From assembly GCA_023653115.1 (NCBI GenBank), contig JAMNXO010000001.1, positions 186,001-250,000 on the forward strand: a DNA stretch of 64,000 nucleotides. Reading direction: 5' to 3'. The stretch is from Erythrobacter sp. (lineage in GTDB: Bacteria > Pseudomonadota > Alphaproteobacteria > Sphingomonadales > Sphingomonadaceae). Numbering within the stretch: position 1 is the first letter of the stretch; each line of letters starts with the position of its first letter. Both the position numbers and the translations under genes were made by a program. Below, piece by piece: positions 33,189 through 41,254 of this stretch. The notes below the pieces were generated by a model. That model was not told the DNA's origin and made no database searches. It was given only the letters and a program-made list of their open reading frames with translations.

Positions 33189-34082
33189 ATGAAACTCGGC
33201 GAACCCACCCTCGATCAGCTGCGCATTTTCATCGCCGTGGCCGAACATGGCAGCTTTGGCGGCGCGGCCAAGGCGATGGGGCGTGCGGTTTCGGCGGTGT
33301 CCTATGGCATCGCGCAGCTGGAGGCGGCGCTGGCGCTCAGCCTGTTTGATCGCGAAGGATCGCGCCGCCCCGAGCTGACCGCGGCGGGCGCGGGATTGCT
33401 GGCTGAAGCGCGCGCGATTGCCGACGGGGCTGACGCGCTGCTGGCCAAGGCGCGCTCGCTCCATGCCGGTCAGGAGCCGTCATTGACGCTGGTGGTCGAC
33501 GTGATGGTGGCAGGCGAGGTGACCGCGCACGTGCTGGGCGAATTCCGCCGGATGTTCCCGACCTGCGCGCTGACCTTGCGGATCGAGGGGCTGGGCGCGG
33601 TCGCCGCCTGCGTGATCGAGGGCGGATCGGACCTCGGCATTGCTGGCCCCGTGCCGGGCGATCATCCGGCGCTCGAACGCCAGGCCGTGGGCGAGCTTGA
33701 CCTGATCCCGGTCGCCGCGCCCGCACACCCTCTGGCGCGCGCCGGCATTACGGCCGGGGAGAGCCGCCGGCATCTGCAACTGGTGCTGACCGACCGTTCG
33801 CCGCTCACCGAGGGGCGCGAGTTTTCCGTGCTCAGCCCGCTGACATGGCGCTTGGGCGATCTGGGCGCGAAACACTCGCTGCTGCGCGAAGGGCTAGGCT
33901 GGGGCAATATGCCGCGCGCGATGGTGGCGGCGGATCTGGCGAGCGGCGCGCTGGTGGAACTCGATCTGCCCGAAAAGCCCGGCGCCCATTATGGGCTATC
34001 GGCCATATGGCGACGCGACACCCGGCTCGGCCCGGCGGCCAGCTGGTTGGTCGATGCGTTCAAGGAGGGGCTGGGGGGTTAG
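33189..34082 (+). CDS. LysR family transcriptional regulator (pirin/azoR)
   Basis: A 297-residue LysR regulator beginning at ATG 33189. The winged helix covers residues 5-65 (L-D-Q-L-R-I-F-I-A-V-A-E-H-G-S-F-G-G-A-A) and the substrate-binding domain residues 90-295. It is transcribed divergently from the pirin/azoR pair with a dyad in between. Its stop codon overlaps that of the convergent GST gene within TTAG, so no terminator separates the two. Confidence 0.92.
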   Translation: MKLGEPTLDQLRIFIAVAEHGSFGGAAKAMGRAVSAVSYGIAQLEAALALSLFDREGSRRPELTAAGAGLLAEARAIADGADALLAKARSLHAGQEPSLTLVVDVMVAGEVTAHVLGEFRRMFPTCALTLRIEGLGAVAACVIEGGSDLGIAGPVPGDHPALERQAVGELDLIPVAAPAHPLARAGITAGESRRHLQLVLTDRSPLTEGREFSVLSPLTWRLGDLGAKHSLLREGLGWGNMPRAMVAADLASGALVELDLPEKPGAHYGLSAIWRRDTRLGPAASWLVDAFKEGLGG

Positions 34083-34711
34083 GGCCCGAACAGCACCGGT
34101 TCATCCCCCGCCTTCCACGGCGCGAATTTGGGCATGATCGCGGCGAACAATTCCGAGGTCGCTAGCCGCGCCAGCCAGGCTTGCAAGTGCGGTAGGCGCT
34201 GCGCTGCAAACCATTCGGGATCGATGCCGGCAAACTGGCGGATGAAGGGAAACAGCGCGATATCGGTGACGCTGCGGTTCTCGCCGCACAGGTAAGCCTC
34301 TGCCTCCAGCCGTGCCTCGAGCCTGGCCAGCAGCGCGAGCGCCGCCGCGCGGTGATCGGTCACGCCGTCCTCGTCATACCGGCCCGGATATTTGGCGCGG
34401 TCGAGGTGGTGTTTGAACGCCCCGTCGTTGACCGCGATCAGCGCAGGCTCATCGCCCGCCAGCCAGCCTTCGGGGTCATTCTGCGCCAAAGCCCAGCGCA
34501 TGATGGCAAGGCTCTCGTCAATCACCGTTCCATCGGCGAGCACCAGCACCGGCACGGTTGCCTTGGGCGAGGCGGCGATCAATTCGGGCGGCTTGGCGGC
34601 GAGCTTTACCTCGCGCAATTCTACCACGATGCCGGCCACCCACAGCGCCATGCGCGCGCGCATCGCATAGGGGCAGCGGCGGAAGGAATAGAGGACCGGC
34701 AACGCGCTCAC
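34079..34711 (-). CDS. Glutathione S-transferase family protein
   Basis: A 210-residue protein with an N-terminal thioredoxin-like fold bearing C-P-Y-A (residues 13-16) in place of the usual Ser or Tyr, a Cys-type active site as in GrxB-like and omega GSTs, followed by A-T-V-P-V-L with the cis-Pro and a helical domain containing [10 protein letters not shown]. Likely a thiol transferase. GTG start overlaps the trhO stop codon (GTGA), making it the third gene of the ilvE-trhO unit. Confidence 0.86.
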   Translation of the reverse strand: MSALPVLYSFRRCPYAMRARMALWVAGIVVELREVKLAAKPPELIAASPKATVPVLVLADGTVIDESLAIMRWALAQNDPEGWLAGDEPALIAVNDGAFKHHLDRAKYPGRYDEDGVTDHRAAALALLARLEARLEAEAYLCGENRSVTDIALFPFIRQFAGIDPEWFAAQRLPHLQAWLARLATSELFAAIMPKFAPWKAGDEPVLFGP

Positions 34712-35634
34712 GGTTGCGGCTTGCGCACCGCGCCGACGTGCAATTCGCCGCGCGCCTTGGCGAGCGCTTCCTGCCGTTGGCGCTCGGCGTAACCGGCGCG
34801 TTGTTCGGGGGTGCGCTCACCGATGCAGGCGGGGCAGCTCACCCCGTCTTCGTAGTCCGGATGGGCGAGTGCGGCCTCGTCGAGCGGGCGGCGGCAGGCG
34901 CGGCACAGCTGGAAGGTGCCTTGCGCCAGCCCGTGGCCGACGCTCACCCGCTCGTCGAACACGAAGCATTCGCCCTGCCACAGGCTTTGTTCTTCAGGCA
35001 CTTGTTCGAGATATTTGAGGATGCCGCCCTTGAGGTGATAGACGTCCTCCACCCCCTCGGCGCGCAGAAAGCTGGTCGATTTCTCGCAGCGGATGCCGCC
35101 GGTGCAGAACATCGCCACGCGCTTCTTGCCGGTGAGCAATTCTGCGCGGTGTGCGCGGAACCAGGCGGGGAAGTCGCGGAAACTTGGTGTCTGCGGATCG
35201 ACCGCGCCGGCAAAGGTGCCGACTGCCACTTCGTAATCATTGCGGGTGTCGATCACGATGGTCTCGGGGTCCGCGATCAGCGCGTTCCAGTCATGTGGAT
35301 CGACATAGGGGCCTGCTGACAGCGTCGGGTCGATATCGGGTTCGCCCATGGTGACGATCTCGCGCTTCACCCGCACCTTCATGCGGTGGAACGGCATTTC
35401 GGGGGCGGCCGAGAACTTCACGTCGAGGCCCTCGCAGCCCGGCAGCGCGCGGATATGGCCGAGCACCGAGGCGAGCGCATTATCGGTGCCCGCAATCGTC
35501 CCGTTGATCCCCTCGCGTGCAAGCAGCAGGGTGCCCTTAATGCCATGCGCCTCGCAGGCTGCCAGCAGGGGTGCGCGCAGGGCTTCGGGGTCGACGAAAG
35601 GCGTGAACTTGTAGAGCGCGGCGACTGAGATCAA
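34708..35634 (-). CDS. trhO: tRNA uridine(34) hydroxylase TrhO (rhodanese family)
   Basis: A 308-residue protein of the YceA/TrhO group. An N-terminal acylphosphatase-like domain ([17 protein letters not shown]) is followed by a rhodanese domain with the active-site cysteine in [13 protein letters not shown]-terminal Cys pair region comes last (C-R-A-C, C-P-A-C). It hydroxylates U34 of tRNAs with prephenate-independent chemistry. TTG start at 35634 overlaps the ilvE stop as TTGA; a much longer frame extending into ilvE was rejected. Confidence 0.92.
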   Translation of the reverse strand: MISVAALYKFTPFVDPEALRAPLLAACEAHGIKGTLLLAREGINGTIAGTDNALASVLGHIRALPGCEGLDVKFSAAPEMPFHRMKVRVKREIVTMGEPDIDPTLSAGPYVDPHDWNALIADPETIVIDTRNDYEVAVGTFAGAVDPQTPSFRDFPAWFRAHRAELLTGKKRVAMFCTGGIRCEKSTSFLRAEGVEDVYHLKGGILKYLEQVPEEQSLWQGECFVFDERVSVGHGLAQGTFQLCRACRRPLDEAALAHPDYEDGVSCPACIGERTPEQRAGYAERQRQEALAKARGELHVGAVRKPQP

Positions 35635-36713
35635 ACCCGCATCACCCAGCCATGCGTGTCCGCGATCTGGCCGTTTTGCACGCCGACCAGCCGCTCGCGC
35701 ATCTTGGACGTCATCTGCCCGATCCCGCCGGCGCCGATGTGGAACTCGCCTTCGGGCGAGGCCACGGTGCCGACCGGGGTGACCACCGCCGCGGTGCCGC
35801 AGGCCATGGTTTCGAGCAGCATCCCGCTGGCGGCTTCCTCGCGCCATTGGTCAATCGAGTAGGGCTCCTCGCGCACTTCCAGACCTTCCTCGCGGAGCAT
35901 GGCGATCAGGCTGTCGCGGGTGATGCCGGGCAGGATCGTGCCGGTCAGCGGCGGGGTGATGACGGTGCCATCGGCGCGCACGAAGAACAGGTTCATGCCG
36001 CCCAGTTCCTCGACCCACTTGTGCTCGGTGGCATCGAGGAACACCACCTGGTCGCATCCCTTGGCGATTGCCTCGGCCTGGGGGACCAGCGAGGCGGCGT
36101 AATTGCCGCCGGTCTTGGCTGCGCCGGTGCCGCCGGGGGCTGCGCGGGTATAGTCCTGCGCGACCCAGATCTTGACCGGATTGACGCCCTTCTTGAAGTA
36201 ATTGCCCGCCGCGCTGAGGATCACGATGAACTTGTATTGCTTGGCCGGACGCACCCCGAGGAAGGCTTCGGAGGCGAACATGAAGGGCCGGATATAGAGC
36301 GCGCCGCCCGCGATCGGCGGGAGCCAGTTTGCGTCTGCCAGCACCGCTTCGCGCACGGCGGCGATGAACAGCGCTTCGGGGATCTCCGGCATCGCCATGC
36401 GCCGCGCGCTGGCGTTGAAGCGGCGCGCATTGGCCTCGGGGCGGAACAGCGACAGCCCGCCTTCGGGATGGGCATAGGCCTTCATCCCCTCGAAAATTTC
36501 CTGCGCATAGTGCAGCACGCTCGCCGCCGGATCGAGACTGATCGGGCCGCGCGGGCCGATGGTGGGCGTCTGCCAGCCGCCCAGCGCCTCGTCATAGTCG
36601 ATCACCACCATGTGATCGGTGAACACCGTCCCGAACCCGGGATCGGCAATCAGAGCATCGCGGGTGGCATCGGGCGTGGGCGAGGGGTGGGGCAAGCGGG
36701 TGAAGTGCATCAT
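35631..36713 (-). CDS. ilvE: Branched-chain amino acid aminotransferase
   Basis: A 360-residue fold-type IV PLP enzyme of the BCAT (eukaryotic-like) class. The PLP lysine is in [10 protein letters not shown], with the family segment [20 protein letters not shown] beyond it and the C-terminal [10 protein letters not shown]. It transfers amino groups between leucine/isoleucine/valine and 2-oxoglutarate. It heads a three-gene overlapping unit with trhO and a GST gene. Confidence 0.95.
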   Translation of the reverse strand: MMHFTRLPHPSPTPDATRDALIADPGFGTVFTDHMVVIDYDEALGGWQTPTIGPRGPISLDPAASVLHYAQEIFEGMKAYAHPEGGLSLFRPEANARRFNASARRMAMPEIPEALFIAAVREAVLADANWLPPIAGGALYIRPFMFASEAFLGVRPAKQYKFIVILSAAGNYFKKGVNPVKIWVAQDYTRAAPGGTGAAKTGGNYAASLVPQAEAIAKGCDQVVFLDATEHKWVEELGGMNLFFVRADGTVITPPLTGTILPGITRDSLIAMLREEGLEVREEPYSIDQWREEAASGMLLETMACGTAAVVTPVGTVASPEGEFHIGAGGIGQMTSKMRERLVGVQNGQIADTHGWVMRV

Positions 36714-36760
36714 TTGCGCCTAATGCTGAGAGGCTCTCAGGGCAAGATTACTCTTGGGTG

Positions 36761-36868
36761 CGCTGCAACGGTCGCAAAGCGACCGCAAGGCCGACTGGCC
36801 GCCCGCAGCGACGCGCCCGCAGGGCGTGTGAGCGAGGATTTCGCATCGCGGACGCGATGTGGAACACA
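36761..36868 (+). repeat. Multi-hairpin repeat, copy A
   Basis: A chain of short hairpins: GGTCGC-aaa-GCGACC (36770-36784), GGCC-gact-GGCC, CGCCC-gca-GGGCG and CATCGCG-ga-CGCGATG, joined by conserved linkers such as CGCCCGCAGCGACG and GAGCGAGGATTTCGCA. Related copies occur at 40259-40360, 55312-55423, 56267-56358 and 56524-56618. The linkers are kept between copies while both sides of the stems change together. After the fourth stem a further CGGTCGC-at-AGCGACCG hairpin follows. No gene is seen from 36714 to 37077 except this element and a terminator. Confidence 0.7.
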
Positions 36869-36976
36869 AAATACGGTCGCATAGCGACCGCGAGCGCCCG
36901 CGCGCGAGCCGCAGGTGCCCCGCAGCGAAGCGGAGGGGGTAGCACCGAGGACGAAGGCGCGGAGGCGGGTTCGCAA

Positions 36977-37026
36977 AAACAAAAAATGAAAAGGGCGCTT
37001 CCAGCCCGTCGGTGGAAACGCCCTTT
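36977..37026 (-). terminator. Strong rho-independent terminator
   Basis: On the minus strand a 14-bp stem (37026-37013 with 37003-36990, one G-U pair) with a 9-nt loop is followed by TTCATTTTTTGTTTTT. It terminates the transcript carrying the 18-codon ORF at 37078-37134 and isolates it from ilvE downstream. Confidence 0.8.
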
Positions 37027-37077
37027 CATGGTCAGCGGCCGGAAGTGCCGCTCACGAAGCCTTACTTGGCACGAGGA

Positions 37078-37134
37078 TTACCGAGTATGCTCCGTAGGGA
37101 TCTTCACCGACCTCGCTACTGAACCATGAGACAT
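37078..37134 (-). CDS. 18-residue small ORF with very strong Shine-Dalgarno
   Basis: ATG at 37134 and TAA at 37078 enclose the peptide M-S-H-G-S-V-A-R-S-V-K-I-P-T-E-H-T-R. Just upstream is AAGGAGGTGATCC, a full complement of the 16S rRNA 3' end, 7 nt from the ATG when counted from its GAGG core. About 50 nt after the stop comes a strong terminator, so the message would be a short independent RNA. The peptide has no run of branched-chain codons, so it does not look like an ilv attenuator leader. Function unknown; it might be a translated small protein or a ribosome-binding regulatory RNA. Confidence 0.55.
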   Translation of the reverse strand: MSHGSVARSVKIPTEHTR

Positions 37135-37251
37135 CGGATCACCTCCTTTCAAGCTTGTGAGCAGACCCCGCCGTTTCACCGGGGGCCGAGAGCCGCGCGC
37201 GTCGCTGGCCTCGAGGAGCAATGTGAATCATGGAGCGCGCCTCGACAAGTC

Positions 37252-37338
37252 TTGTAATTATCTTTTCCCGCGTCATAATCATGCCTCGCTGCGGGATGCC
37301 GCTGGCTTGGACGCCTGAGGGAAGCCTCGGGCGTTTTT
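37252..37338 (+). ncRNA. Candidate small RNA with promoter and terminator
   Basis: TTGTAA (37252-37257) and CATAAT (37274-37279), 16 bp apart, form a plausible promoter. About 30-50 bp downstream CGCCTGAGG-gaag-CCTCGGGCG (37312-37333, one G-U pair) is followed by T5. A transcript of roughly 50 nt from near 37286 would contain no ORF of note. It is divergent from the 18-codon ORF. Confidence 0.4.
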
Positions 37339-37411
37339 CGTTTCGGGGGCGGTTGTGGACAGGCTGGGGGCAAGCCTGTGGATATTAATGTATAGAATCG
37401 GGAAAAAGTAT

Positions 37412-37517
37412 CGTCATCGCGAGCCGAAGGCGCGGCGATCCATGGTCTGACTTTTCATCACGACGCGCCGCCAGATCATGGATTGCTTCGTTGCCCTTCG
37501 GGCGCCTCGCAATGACG
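37412..37517. repeat. Inverted pair of REP-like palindromic repeats
   Basis: The left copy (37412-37445) begins CGTCATCGCGAG and ends GGCGATCCATGG; the right copy (37477-37517) is its inverted relative, CATGGATTGCTTCG ... CTCGCAATGACG. The spacer is 31 nt. Similar inverted pairs lie at 43422-43790 and 56383-56482. Apart from this pair, the small ORF and the sRNA candidate, nothing is seen between ilvE and the lipoprotein gene. Confidence 0.75.
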
Positions 37518-37521
37518 AGCT

Positions 37522-38076
37522 TTACCGACAATCCTCGATCACCCGGCTGACCTCGGCCCAGCTTGGCAGATAGAGCGGGGCTTCGCCTTCGGTCTCCACG
37601 GCGAAATGCCCCTTGGACAGCGCCATGGCATCGAGCAGCGGGTCGGAAGCGCCAACCGCGAACATGATCAGCGACGGTGTTCCCAACTGGGCGGCCAGCG
37701 TGCGCTGCGCGGTTTCGGTGCGGATCGTCATCGCCACATCGCGCTTGGCTGGCCTGCCGACGCGTGTGAGCAGGATTTCCGGGCCATTGGGCTGCGTCAC
37801 GCAAGTGAGGCTGAACAGATATTCGCCCGCGGGATCGGCGAAAAGCGCGCGCTTGCCCTGGCCTTGGCCGTAATCGGTGTAGCTCCATCCGCCCGAAGTC
37901 AGCGCGGCATCCATCCAGCTGTCGCTCGCCGGCGCCTGCACCACCACCGGTGCCGGCGCTGGGCGCGTAGAGGCCGGGCGAGCGACCGGCGCGGGGGCCG
38001 AGGCGGGCGTATTGGACGAAGGCACGCAGGCCGACAGCATCAGTGCGCAGGCGAGGACAGGCAGAGCAGCTTTCAT
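37522..38076 (-). CDS. Hypothetical lipoprotein
   Basis: A 184-residue protein starting at ATG 38076 with a clear lipoprotein signal M-K-A-A-L-P-V-L-A-C-A-L-M-L-S-A-C (lipobox L-S-A-C). A Pro/Ala-rich linker runs from about residue 20 to 50, then a compact globular region (S-W-M-D-A-A-L-T-S-G-G-W) and a final V-I-E-D-C. No known domain is recognised. A REP-like pair abuts its 3' end, 5 bp beyond the stop codon. Confidence 0.75.
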   Translation of the reverse strand: MKAALPVLACALMLSACVPSSNTPASAPAPVARPASTRPAPAPVVVQAPASDSWMDAALTSGGWSYTDYGQGQGKRALFADPAGEYLFSLTCVTQPNGPEILLTRVGRPAKRDVAMTIRTETAQRTLAAQLGTPSLIMFAVGASDPLLDAMALSKGHFAVETEGEAPLYLPSWAEVSRVIEDCR

Positions 38077-38111
38077 GCGCACACTTTGCGCGCTAGGAAC
38101 CGCTCTTGTCC

Positions 38112-38888
38112 ATGCCCGAGCATCCCTCACGCCCCGCAAAAGCGCAAAAGCGCCGTGTCGATCAATTGCTGGTCGAGCGCGGCCTCGCGGAAAGCCGCGC
38201 CCGTGCACAAGCGCTGGTGATGGCAGGGCTGGTGTTTGCGGGCGAGACCAAGATCGACAAGCCCGGCCACCAACTGCCCGAAGACGCCGTTCTCGATGTG
38301 CGCGGGCGCGATCACCCCTGGGTCAGCCGCGGGGGCATCAAGCTGGCGCACGCGCTGGAGCATTTCGGGCTCGATCCGGCGGGGGGAACGGCGATGGATA
38401 TCGGCTCGTCCACCGGCGGCTTTACCGATGTGCTGCTGAGCAATGGCGCGGCTCATGTGTTTGCGGTGGACAGCGGCACCAACCAGCTCGCGTGGAAATT
38501 GCGCGAGGATCCCCGCGTGACCGTGCTCGAACAGACCTCGGCACGCATCCTCACGCCCGAACTGATCGACCGGCCGTGCGACTGGGTGGTGTGCGATGCC
38601 AGCTTCATCAGTCTCGCCAAGGTGCTCGAACGCCCGCTCGAACTGGCGGCCACACCGTGCCAGCTGGTCGCGTTGATCAAGCCGCAATTCGAAGTTGGGC
38701 GCGAGGAAGTGGGCAAGGGCGGGGTGGTGCGCGATCCCGATCTGCACGCGCGGGTGTGCGACGAGGTTCACCAATGGCTCGACGGGCTTGGCTGGGAAAT
38801 CCAGGGGATTGTGGTAAGCCCGATCACCGGGCCGCAGGGCAATGTCGAATTCCTGATCTCGGCGCGTCGCACGACGCAAGGGGGCTAA
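38112..38888 (+). CDS. tlyA: TlyA family rRNA methyltransferase / hemolysin
   Basis: A 258-residue protein with an N-terminal S4 RNA-binding domain (R-V-D-Q-L-L-V-E-R-G-L-A-E-S-R-A-R-A) and an FtsJ-like Rossmann methyltransferase domain (D-I-G-S-S-T-G-G-F-T-D-V-L-L). TlyA members 2'-O-methylate cytidines in 16S/23S rRNA. Start ATG 38112; an in-frame TTG at 38106 is less likely. A 26-residue membrane peptide gene follows 5 nt downstream. Confidence 0.92.
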   Translation: MPEHPSRPAKAQKRRVDQLLVERGLAESRARAQALVMAGLVFAGETKIDKPGHQLPEDAVLDVRGRDHPWVSRGGIKLAHALEHFGLDPAGGTAMDIGSSTGGFTDVLLSNGAAHVFAVDSGTNQLAWKLREDPRVTVLEQTSARILTPELIDRPCDWVVCDASFISLAKVLERPLELAATPCQLVALIKPQFEVGREEVGKGGVVRDPDLHARVCDEVHQWLDGLGWEIQGIVVSPITGPQGNVEFLISARRTTQGG

Positions 38889-38893
38889 GGCAC

Positions 38894-38974
38894 ATGCAGA
38901 ACCGGAAACTGATGATACTCGCAGCGCTTGCCATCGCGCTGGGCGTGGCGGTCGCACTGGGCGCTTTCAGCTAA
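38894..38974 (+). CDS. Small membrane peptide (26 residues)
   Basis: M-Q-N-R-K-L then about 20 hydrophobic residues (I-L-A-A-L-A-I-A-L-G-V-A-V-A) form a single transmembrane helix with a basic N-terminus. AAGG lies 4 nt before the ATG, and the gene sits 5 nt after tlyA, upstream of a bidirectional terminator. It may be a real small protein or an artefact of tail translation; no function can be assigned. Confidence 0.45.
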   Translation: MQNRKLMILAALAIALGVAVALGAFS

Positions 38975-38995
38975 ACACATCCCCCGCAAGGATCG

Positions 38996-39040
38996 CACAA
39001 AAGAAAAGACCGGCAGCAACCCGAAGGTCACTGCCGGTCT
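38996..39040 (-). terminator. Rho-independent terminator (probably bidirectional)
   Basis: AGACCGGCAG (39007-39016) pairs with CTGCCGGTCT (39031-39040). On the minus strand TTTTCTTTT follows directly, ending the small lipoprotein transcript; on the plus strand GTTTCTGT follows, which may serve tlyA. Confidence 0.7.
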
Positions 39041-39090
39041 GTTTCTGTCCGTTCCCTGATCCTTAGATCAGGGCCGGCAAGCCGTTAGGC

Positions 39091-39324
39091 TTACTCGGCA
39101 GCCGGAGCTTCTTCAGCCGGAGCGGCTTCAGCAGCAGCAGCTTCGCCTTCAGCGGCCGGGGTTTCGGCAGCCATGGCGTCAGCGGCCGGGGTTTCGGCAG
39201 CCATGGCGTCTTCAGCAACGGCGGTTTCGTCAGCGGCGGTTTCGGTGGCAGCTTCTTCAGCAGCCGGCGAGCAAGCGACGACGCCGAGAGCGAGAACGGC
39301 GGCGAGAGCGAAGGTCTTCTTCAT
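39091..39324 (-). CDS. Small Ala/Glu-rich lipoprotein
   Basis: A 77-residue protein with a signal and lipobox (V-V-A-C at residues 15-18) followed by a low-complexity acidic Ala/Glu/Thr/Pro stretch of about 58 residues. Within it D-A-M-A-A-E-T-P-A-A is present twice because of a perfect 30-bp tandem duplication. Such proteins are common, abundant and of unknown role in sphingomonads. ATG 39324 was chosen because it starts the signal peptide (M-K-K-T-F); a longer frame to 39408 would mask it. Confidence 0.78.
   Translation of the reverse strand: MKKTFALAAVLALGVVACSPAAEEAATETAADETAVAEDAMAAETPAADAMAAETPAAEGEAAAAEAAPAEEAPAAE
39151..39210 (-). repeat. Perfect 30-bp tandem duplication in a lipoprotein gene
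   Basis: Bases 39151-39180 and 39181-39210 are identical (each starts AGCGGCCGGGG and ends CCATGGCGTC). The unit is ten codons long and keeps the reading frame. Confidence 0.92.
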
Positions 39325-39658
39325 GGTTTCATTTCCCCTGTAGGGCCGCTTTGCGGCCCGCAATGAGCGGAAGCGCGTGGGTTGTTTATATCTTCCTGCC
39401 GCCACCACACTTCCGAATCACGGCAGGAATGTGGCAGCCTCTAGCAGAGCATTGCCACAATCCCCAAGCGTTTCGTGAAGTTTCCCCCCAACTGCGCGTT
39501 GGCAGCGCCTTTATTGCGCCCGAAACAAGGGCGCGTTGTGCTTCATTGCGGGGCACAATGGGCTGTCGGGTTTGGCGCTGGTGCAGGGCTCTGTTATCGC
39601 AGCGCCACAATCGGCCGGCTCAGGAGAATCACCTGTTGCCGTGCCGCAGGAGGAACTG
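39325..39658. other. 334-bp intergenic region between lipoprotein and TspO genes
   Basis: It holds the divergent 5' regions of both genes. AGGAGGAACTG immediately before ATG 39659 is the TspO ribosome-binding site. No convincing promoter pair, riboswitch or small gene was recognised. Confidence 0.5.
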
Positions 39659-40207
39659 ATGAACGTCCTTGCATCCAAAGCGCAATTGCGTGCGAGTTTC
39701 TTGCGCTGGGCCCTTTTCATGGTGCCGTTGGTGCTGCTGGTGGGCTTTACTGCGGGCCAGTTGGGCGGGCCGGACAGCGCGTGGTTTGCCGGGCTCGCCA
39801 AGCCGGCGATCTATCCCCCGCCGGTGGTGTTCGGGATCGTCTGGAGCATCTTGTTCGTGCTGATCGGCTTTGCGCTGGCGTTGGTGGCGAGTGCATGGGG
39901 CGCGGCCGGGCGCGGGCTCGCACTGGGCGTCTTTGCGGTGCAGTTCCTTGTTACCCAGAGCTGGACTGCGGTGTTCTTCGGGATGCAGGACATGACGAAC
40001 GCGCTGTATGTCATCGGCGTGGCGGCGGTGCTGCTGCTTGTGGCAATCGCACTGTTCTGGCGCGTGCGGCGGATGGCGGCGCTGCTGCTGCTGCCCTATC
40101 TCGGCTGGGTGTCCTTTGCCGGAGCGCTCAACTACGCCTTTATCCAGGCCAATCCCGATGGCGGCGTGCGCGGTGCCAGCGGCGCGGAAACCCGGGTGGA
40201 GTTGTAG
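39659..40207 (+). CDS. tspO: TspO/MBR family tryptophan-rich sensory protein
   Basis: A 182-residue membrane protein with five hydrophobic helices. The family segment P-A-I-Y-P-P-P-V-V-F-G-I-V-W-S follows helix 1 and helix 3 carries Q-F-L-V-T-Q-S-W-T-A-V-F-F-G, as in porphyrin-binding TspO proteins. It is a little longer than the usual 155-165 residues because of an N-terminal extension and a Gly-rich tail. ATG 39659 is supported by AGGAGGA. Roles in tetrapyrrole traffic or stress signalling are known for relatives. Confidence 0.88.
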   Translation: MNVLASKAQLRASFLRWALFMVPLVLLVGFTAGQLGGPDSAWFAGLAKPAIYPPPVVFGIVWSILFVLIGFALALVASAWGAAGRGLALGVFAVQFLVTQSWTAVFFGMQDMTNALYVIGVAAVLLLVAIALFWRVRRMAALLLLPYLGWVSFAGALNYAFIQANPDGGVRGASGAETRVEL

Positions 40208-40258
40208 AACTCGCGGGAGTGTGATCCCTTAGGCTACCACCGCTGGCGTGTAGCGCTG

Positions 40259-40360
40259 TTCGGACGGCGGAGCACGTCCGCAAGCTCGACCGCGCGCCCG
40301 CGGCGATGCTGCCTGAAGGGCGTGAGAGCGAGGAGGATGCTTGCACTTCTGTGCAACCAT
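40259..40360 (+). repeat. Multi-hairpin repeat, copy C
   Basis: It contains CGGAC ... GTCCG (40261-40280), the linker GCAAGCTCGACCGCG, CGCCCGCGGCGATG, a GAGAGCGAGGAGGATGC linker resembling that of copy A, and TTGCAC-ttct-GTGCAA (40341-40356) in the place of the fourth stem. It lies between tspO and the UbiK-like gene and provides the untranslated leader of the latter. Confidence 0.55.
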
Positions 40361-40375
40361 CCCCAAAAAGAAAAA

Positions 40376-40627
40376 ATGCAAAGCCAGAACCCGATCATCG
40401 CCGACCTCGTCAAAATCGCCAACAGCGCCGCCGGAACCATGGCGGGCATGACCCGTGAAGCCCGCGAAGGCGCGCGCGAACGGCTGCGCGAGGCGCTGGG
40501 CGGGATCGATTTCGTCTCCCGCGAGGAGTTCGAGACGGTCAAGGCGATGGCCCAAAAGGCCCGCGAACAGGCCGACGCGCTCGAAGCGCGCCTGGCGGCG
40601 CTGGAAGCCAAATCCACCAAGAAGTGA
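40376..40627 (+). CDS. ubiK: UbiK family accessory factor (BMFP domain)
   Basis: An 83-residue, mostly helical protein. The C-terminal half is a coiled coil with F-V-S-R-E-E-F-E-T-V followed by E-A-R-L-A-A-L-E-A-K, as in YqiC/UbiK. Family members bind UbiJ/lipids and assist ubiquinone synthesis. ATG 40376 gives the standard length; an upstream in-frame ATG at 40337 lies in the repeat. Confidence 0.85.
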   Translation: MQSQNPIIADLVKIANSAAGTMAGMTREAREGARERLREALGGIDFVSREEFETVKAMAQKAREQADALEARLAALEAKSTKK

Positions 40628-40643
40628 GGCCTGAGCGCAGGCC

Positions 40644-41243
40644 ATGAACCTGCGCGCGCCTGCCATCCTGCTCGCGGCCCGGGCGCAGGGCGAGACCGGC
40701 GCGATTGCGCGGCTGATGACGGCCGAGCATGGCCTTGTCGCCGCCTATGTCGCGGGCGGACGCGGGCGGCAGATGCGTGCGGTGATGGTGCCGGGCAACC
40801 GCGTCGCGATGGATCTGGCGGTGCGCTCGGCCAATCAGCTGCCCTTTGCGCGGCTTGAACTCGAACATTCCCGCGCTGCCTTGATGACAGAGCCGCTGCC
40901 CGCGGCCGCGATCCAATGGGTCTGCGGGCTCACTGCGGCCGCGCTCCCCGAACGCTATGCCGCGCCCACGCTCTATGCCGCGCTTGATGCGCTGCTTGAA
41001 GCGATCGCGGTTGCGCCCTCGGCGCGCGGGTGGGTTTCGGGACTGGTTGCCTATGAAACGATGGTGCTGTCAGAGCTGGGCTATGGCCCGGCGCGCCCTG
41101 ATCCGGCGACCGATTTCGAAGGTCTGCTGGCCGCGCTGGCCCGGTTGGAGCCCCTGCTGGCAAACTCGCTGCTTGCAGGCCGAAAGAGCGATGTTATGGC
41201 CGCTCGAAAGCTGCTTACCGAGCGGCTGAGGCGCATCACCTGA
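40644..41243 (+). CDS. recO: DNA repair protein RecO
   Basis: A 199-residue protein with the RecO N-terminal OB-fold ([17 protein letters not shown]) and helical C-terminal domain (V-L-S-E-L-G-Y-G). It is shorter than enterobacterial RecO (about 240 residues) and lacks the zinc cysteines. It loads RecA with RecF/RecR onto gaps. It follows ubiK by 16 nt and precedes leuB by 11 nt. Confidence 0.88.
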   Translation: MNLRAPAILLAARAQGETGAIARLMTAEHGLVAAYVAGGRGRQMRAVMVPGNRVAMDLAVRSANQLPFARLELEHSRAALMTEPLPAAAIQWVCGLTAAALPERYAAPTLYAALDALLEAIAVAPSARGWVSGLVAYETMVLSELGYGPARPDPATDFEGLLAALARLEPLLANSLLAGRKSDVMAARKLLTERLRRIT

Positions 41244-41254
41244 AAGAACGTGTC

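Noticed and set aside
36748..37029. 93-codon frame starting with M-K-G-R-F-H-R-R
   Set aside because: Its first codons are the stem of the terminator and the rest runs through the multi-hairpin repeat; it is not a gene.
37137..37150. Remnant of a 16S rRNA gene (GGATCACCTCCTTTC on the plus strand)
   Set aside because: No rRNA sequence lies upstream; the match is explained as an extended Shine-Dalgarno on the minus strand.
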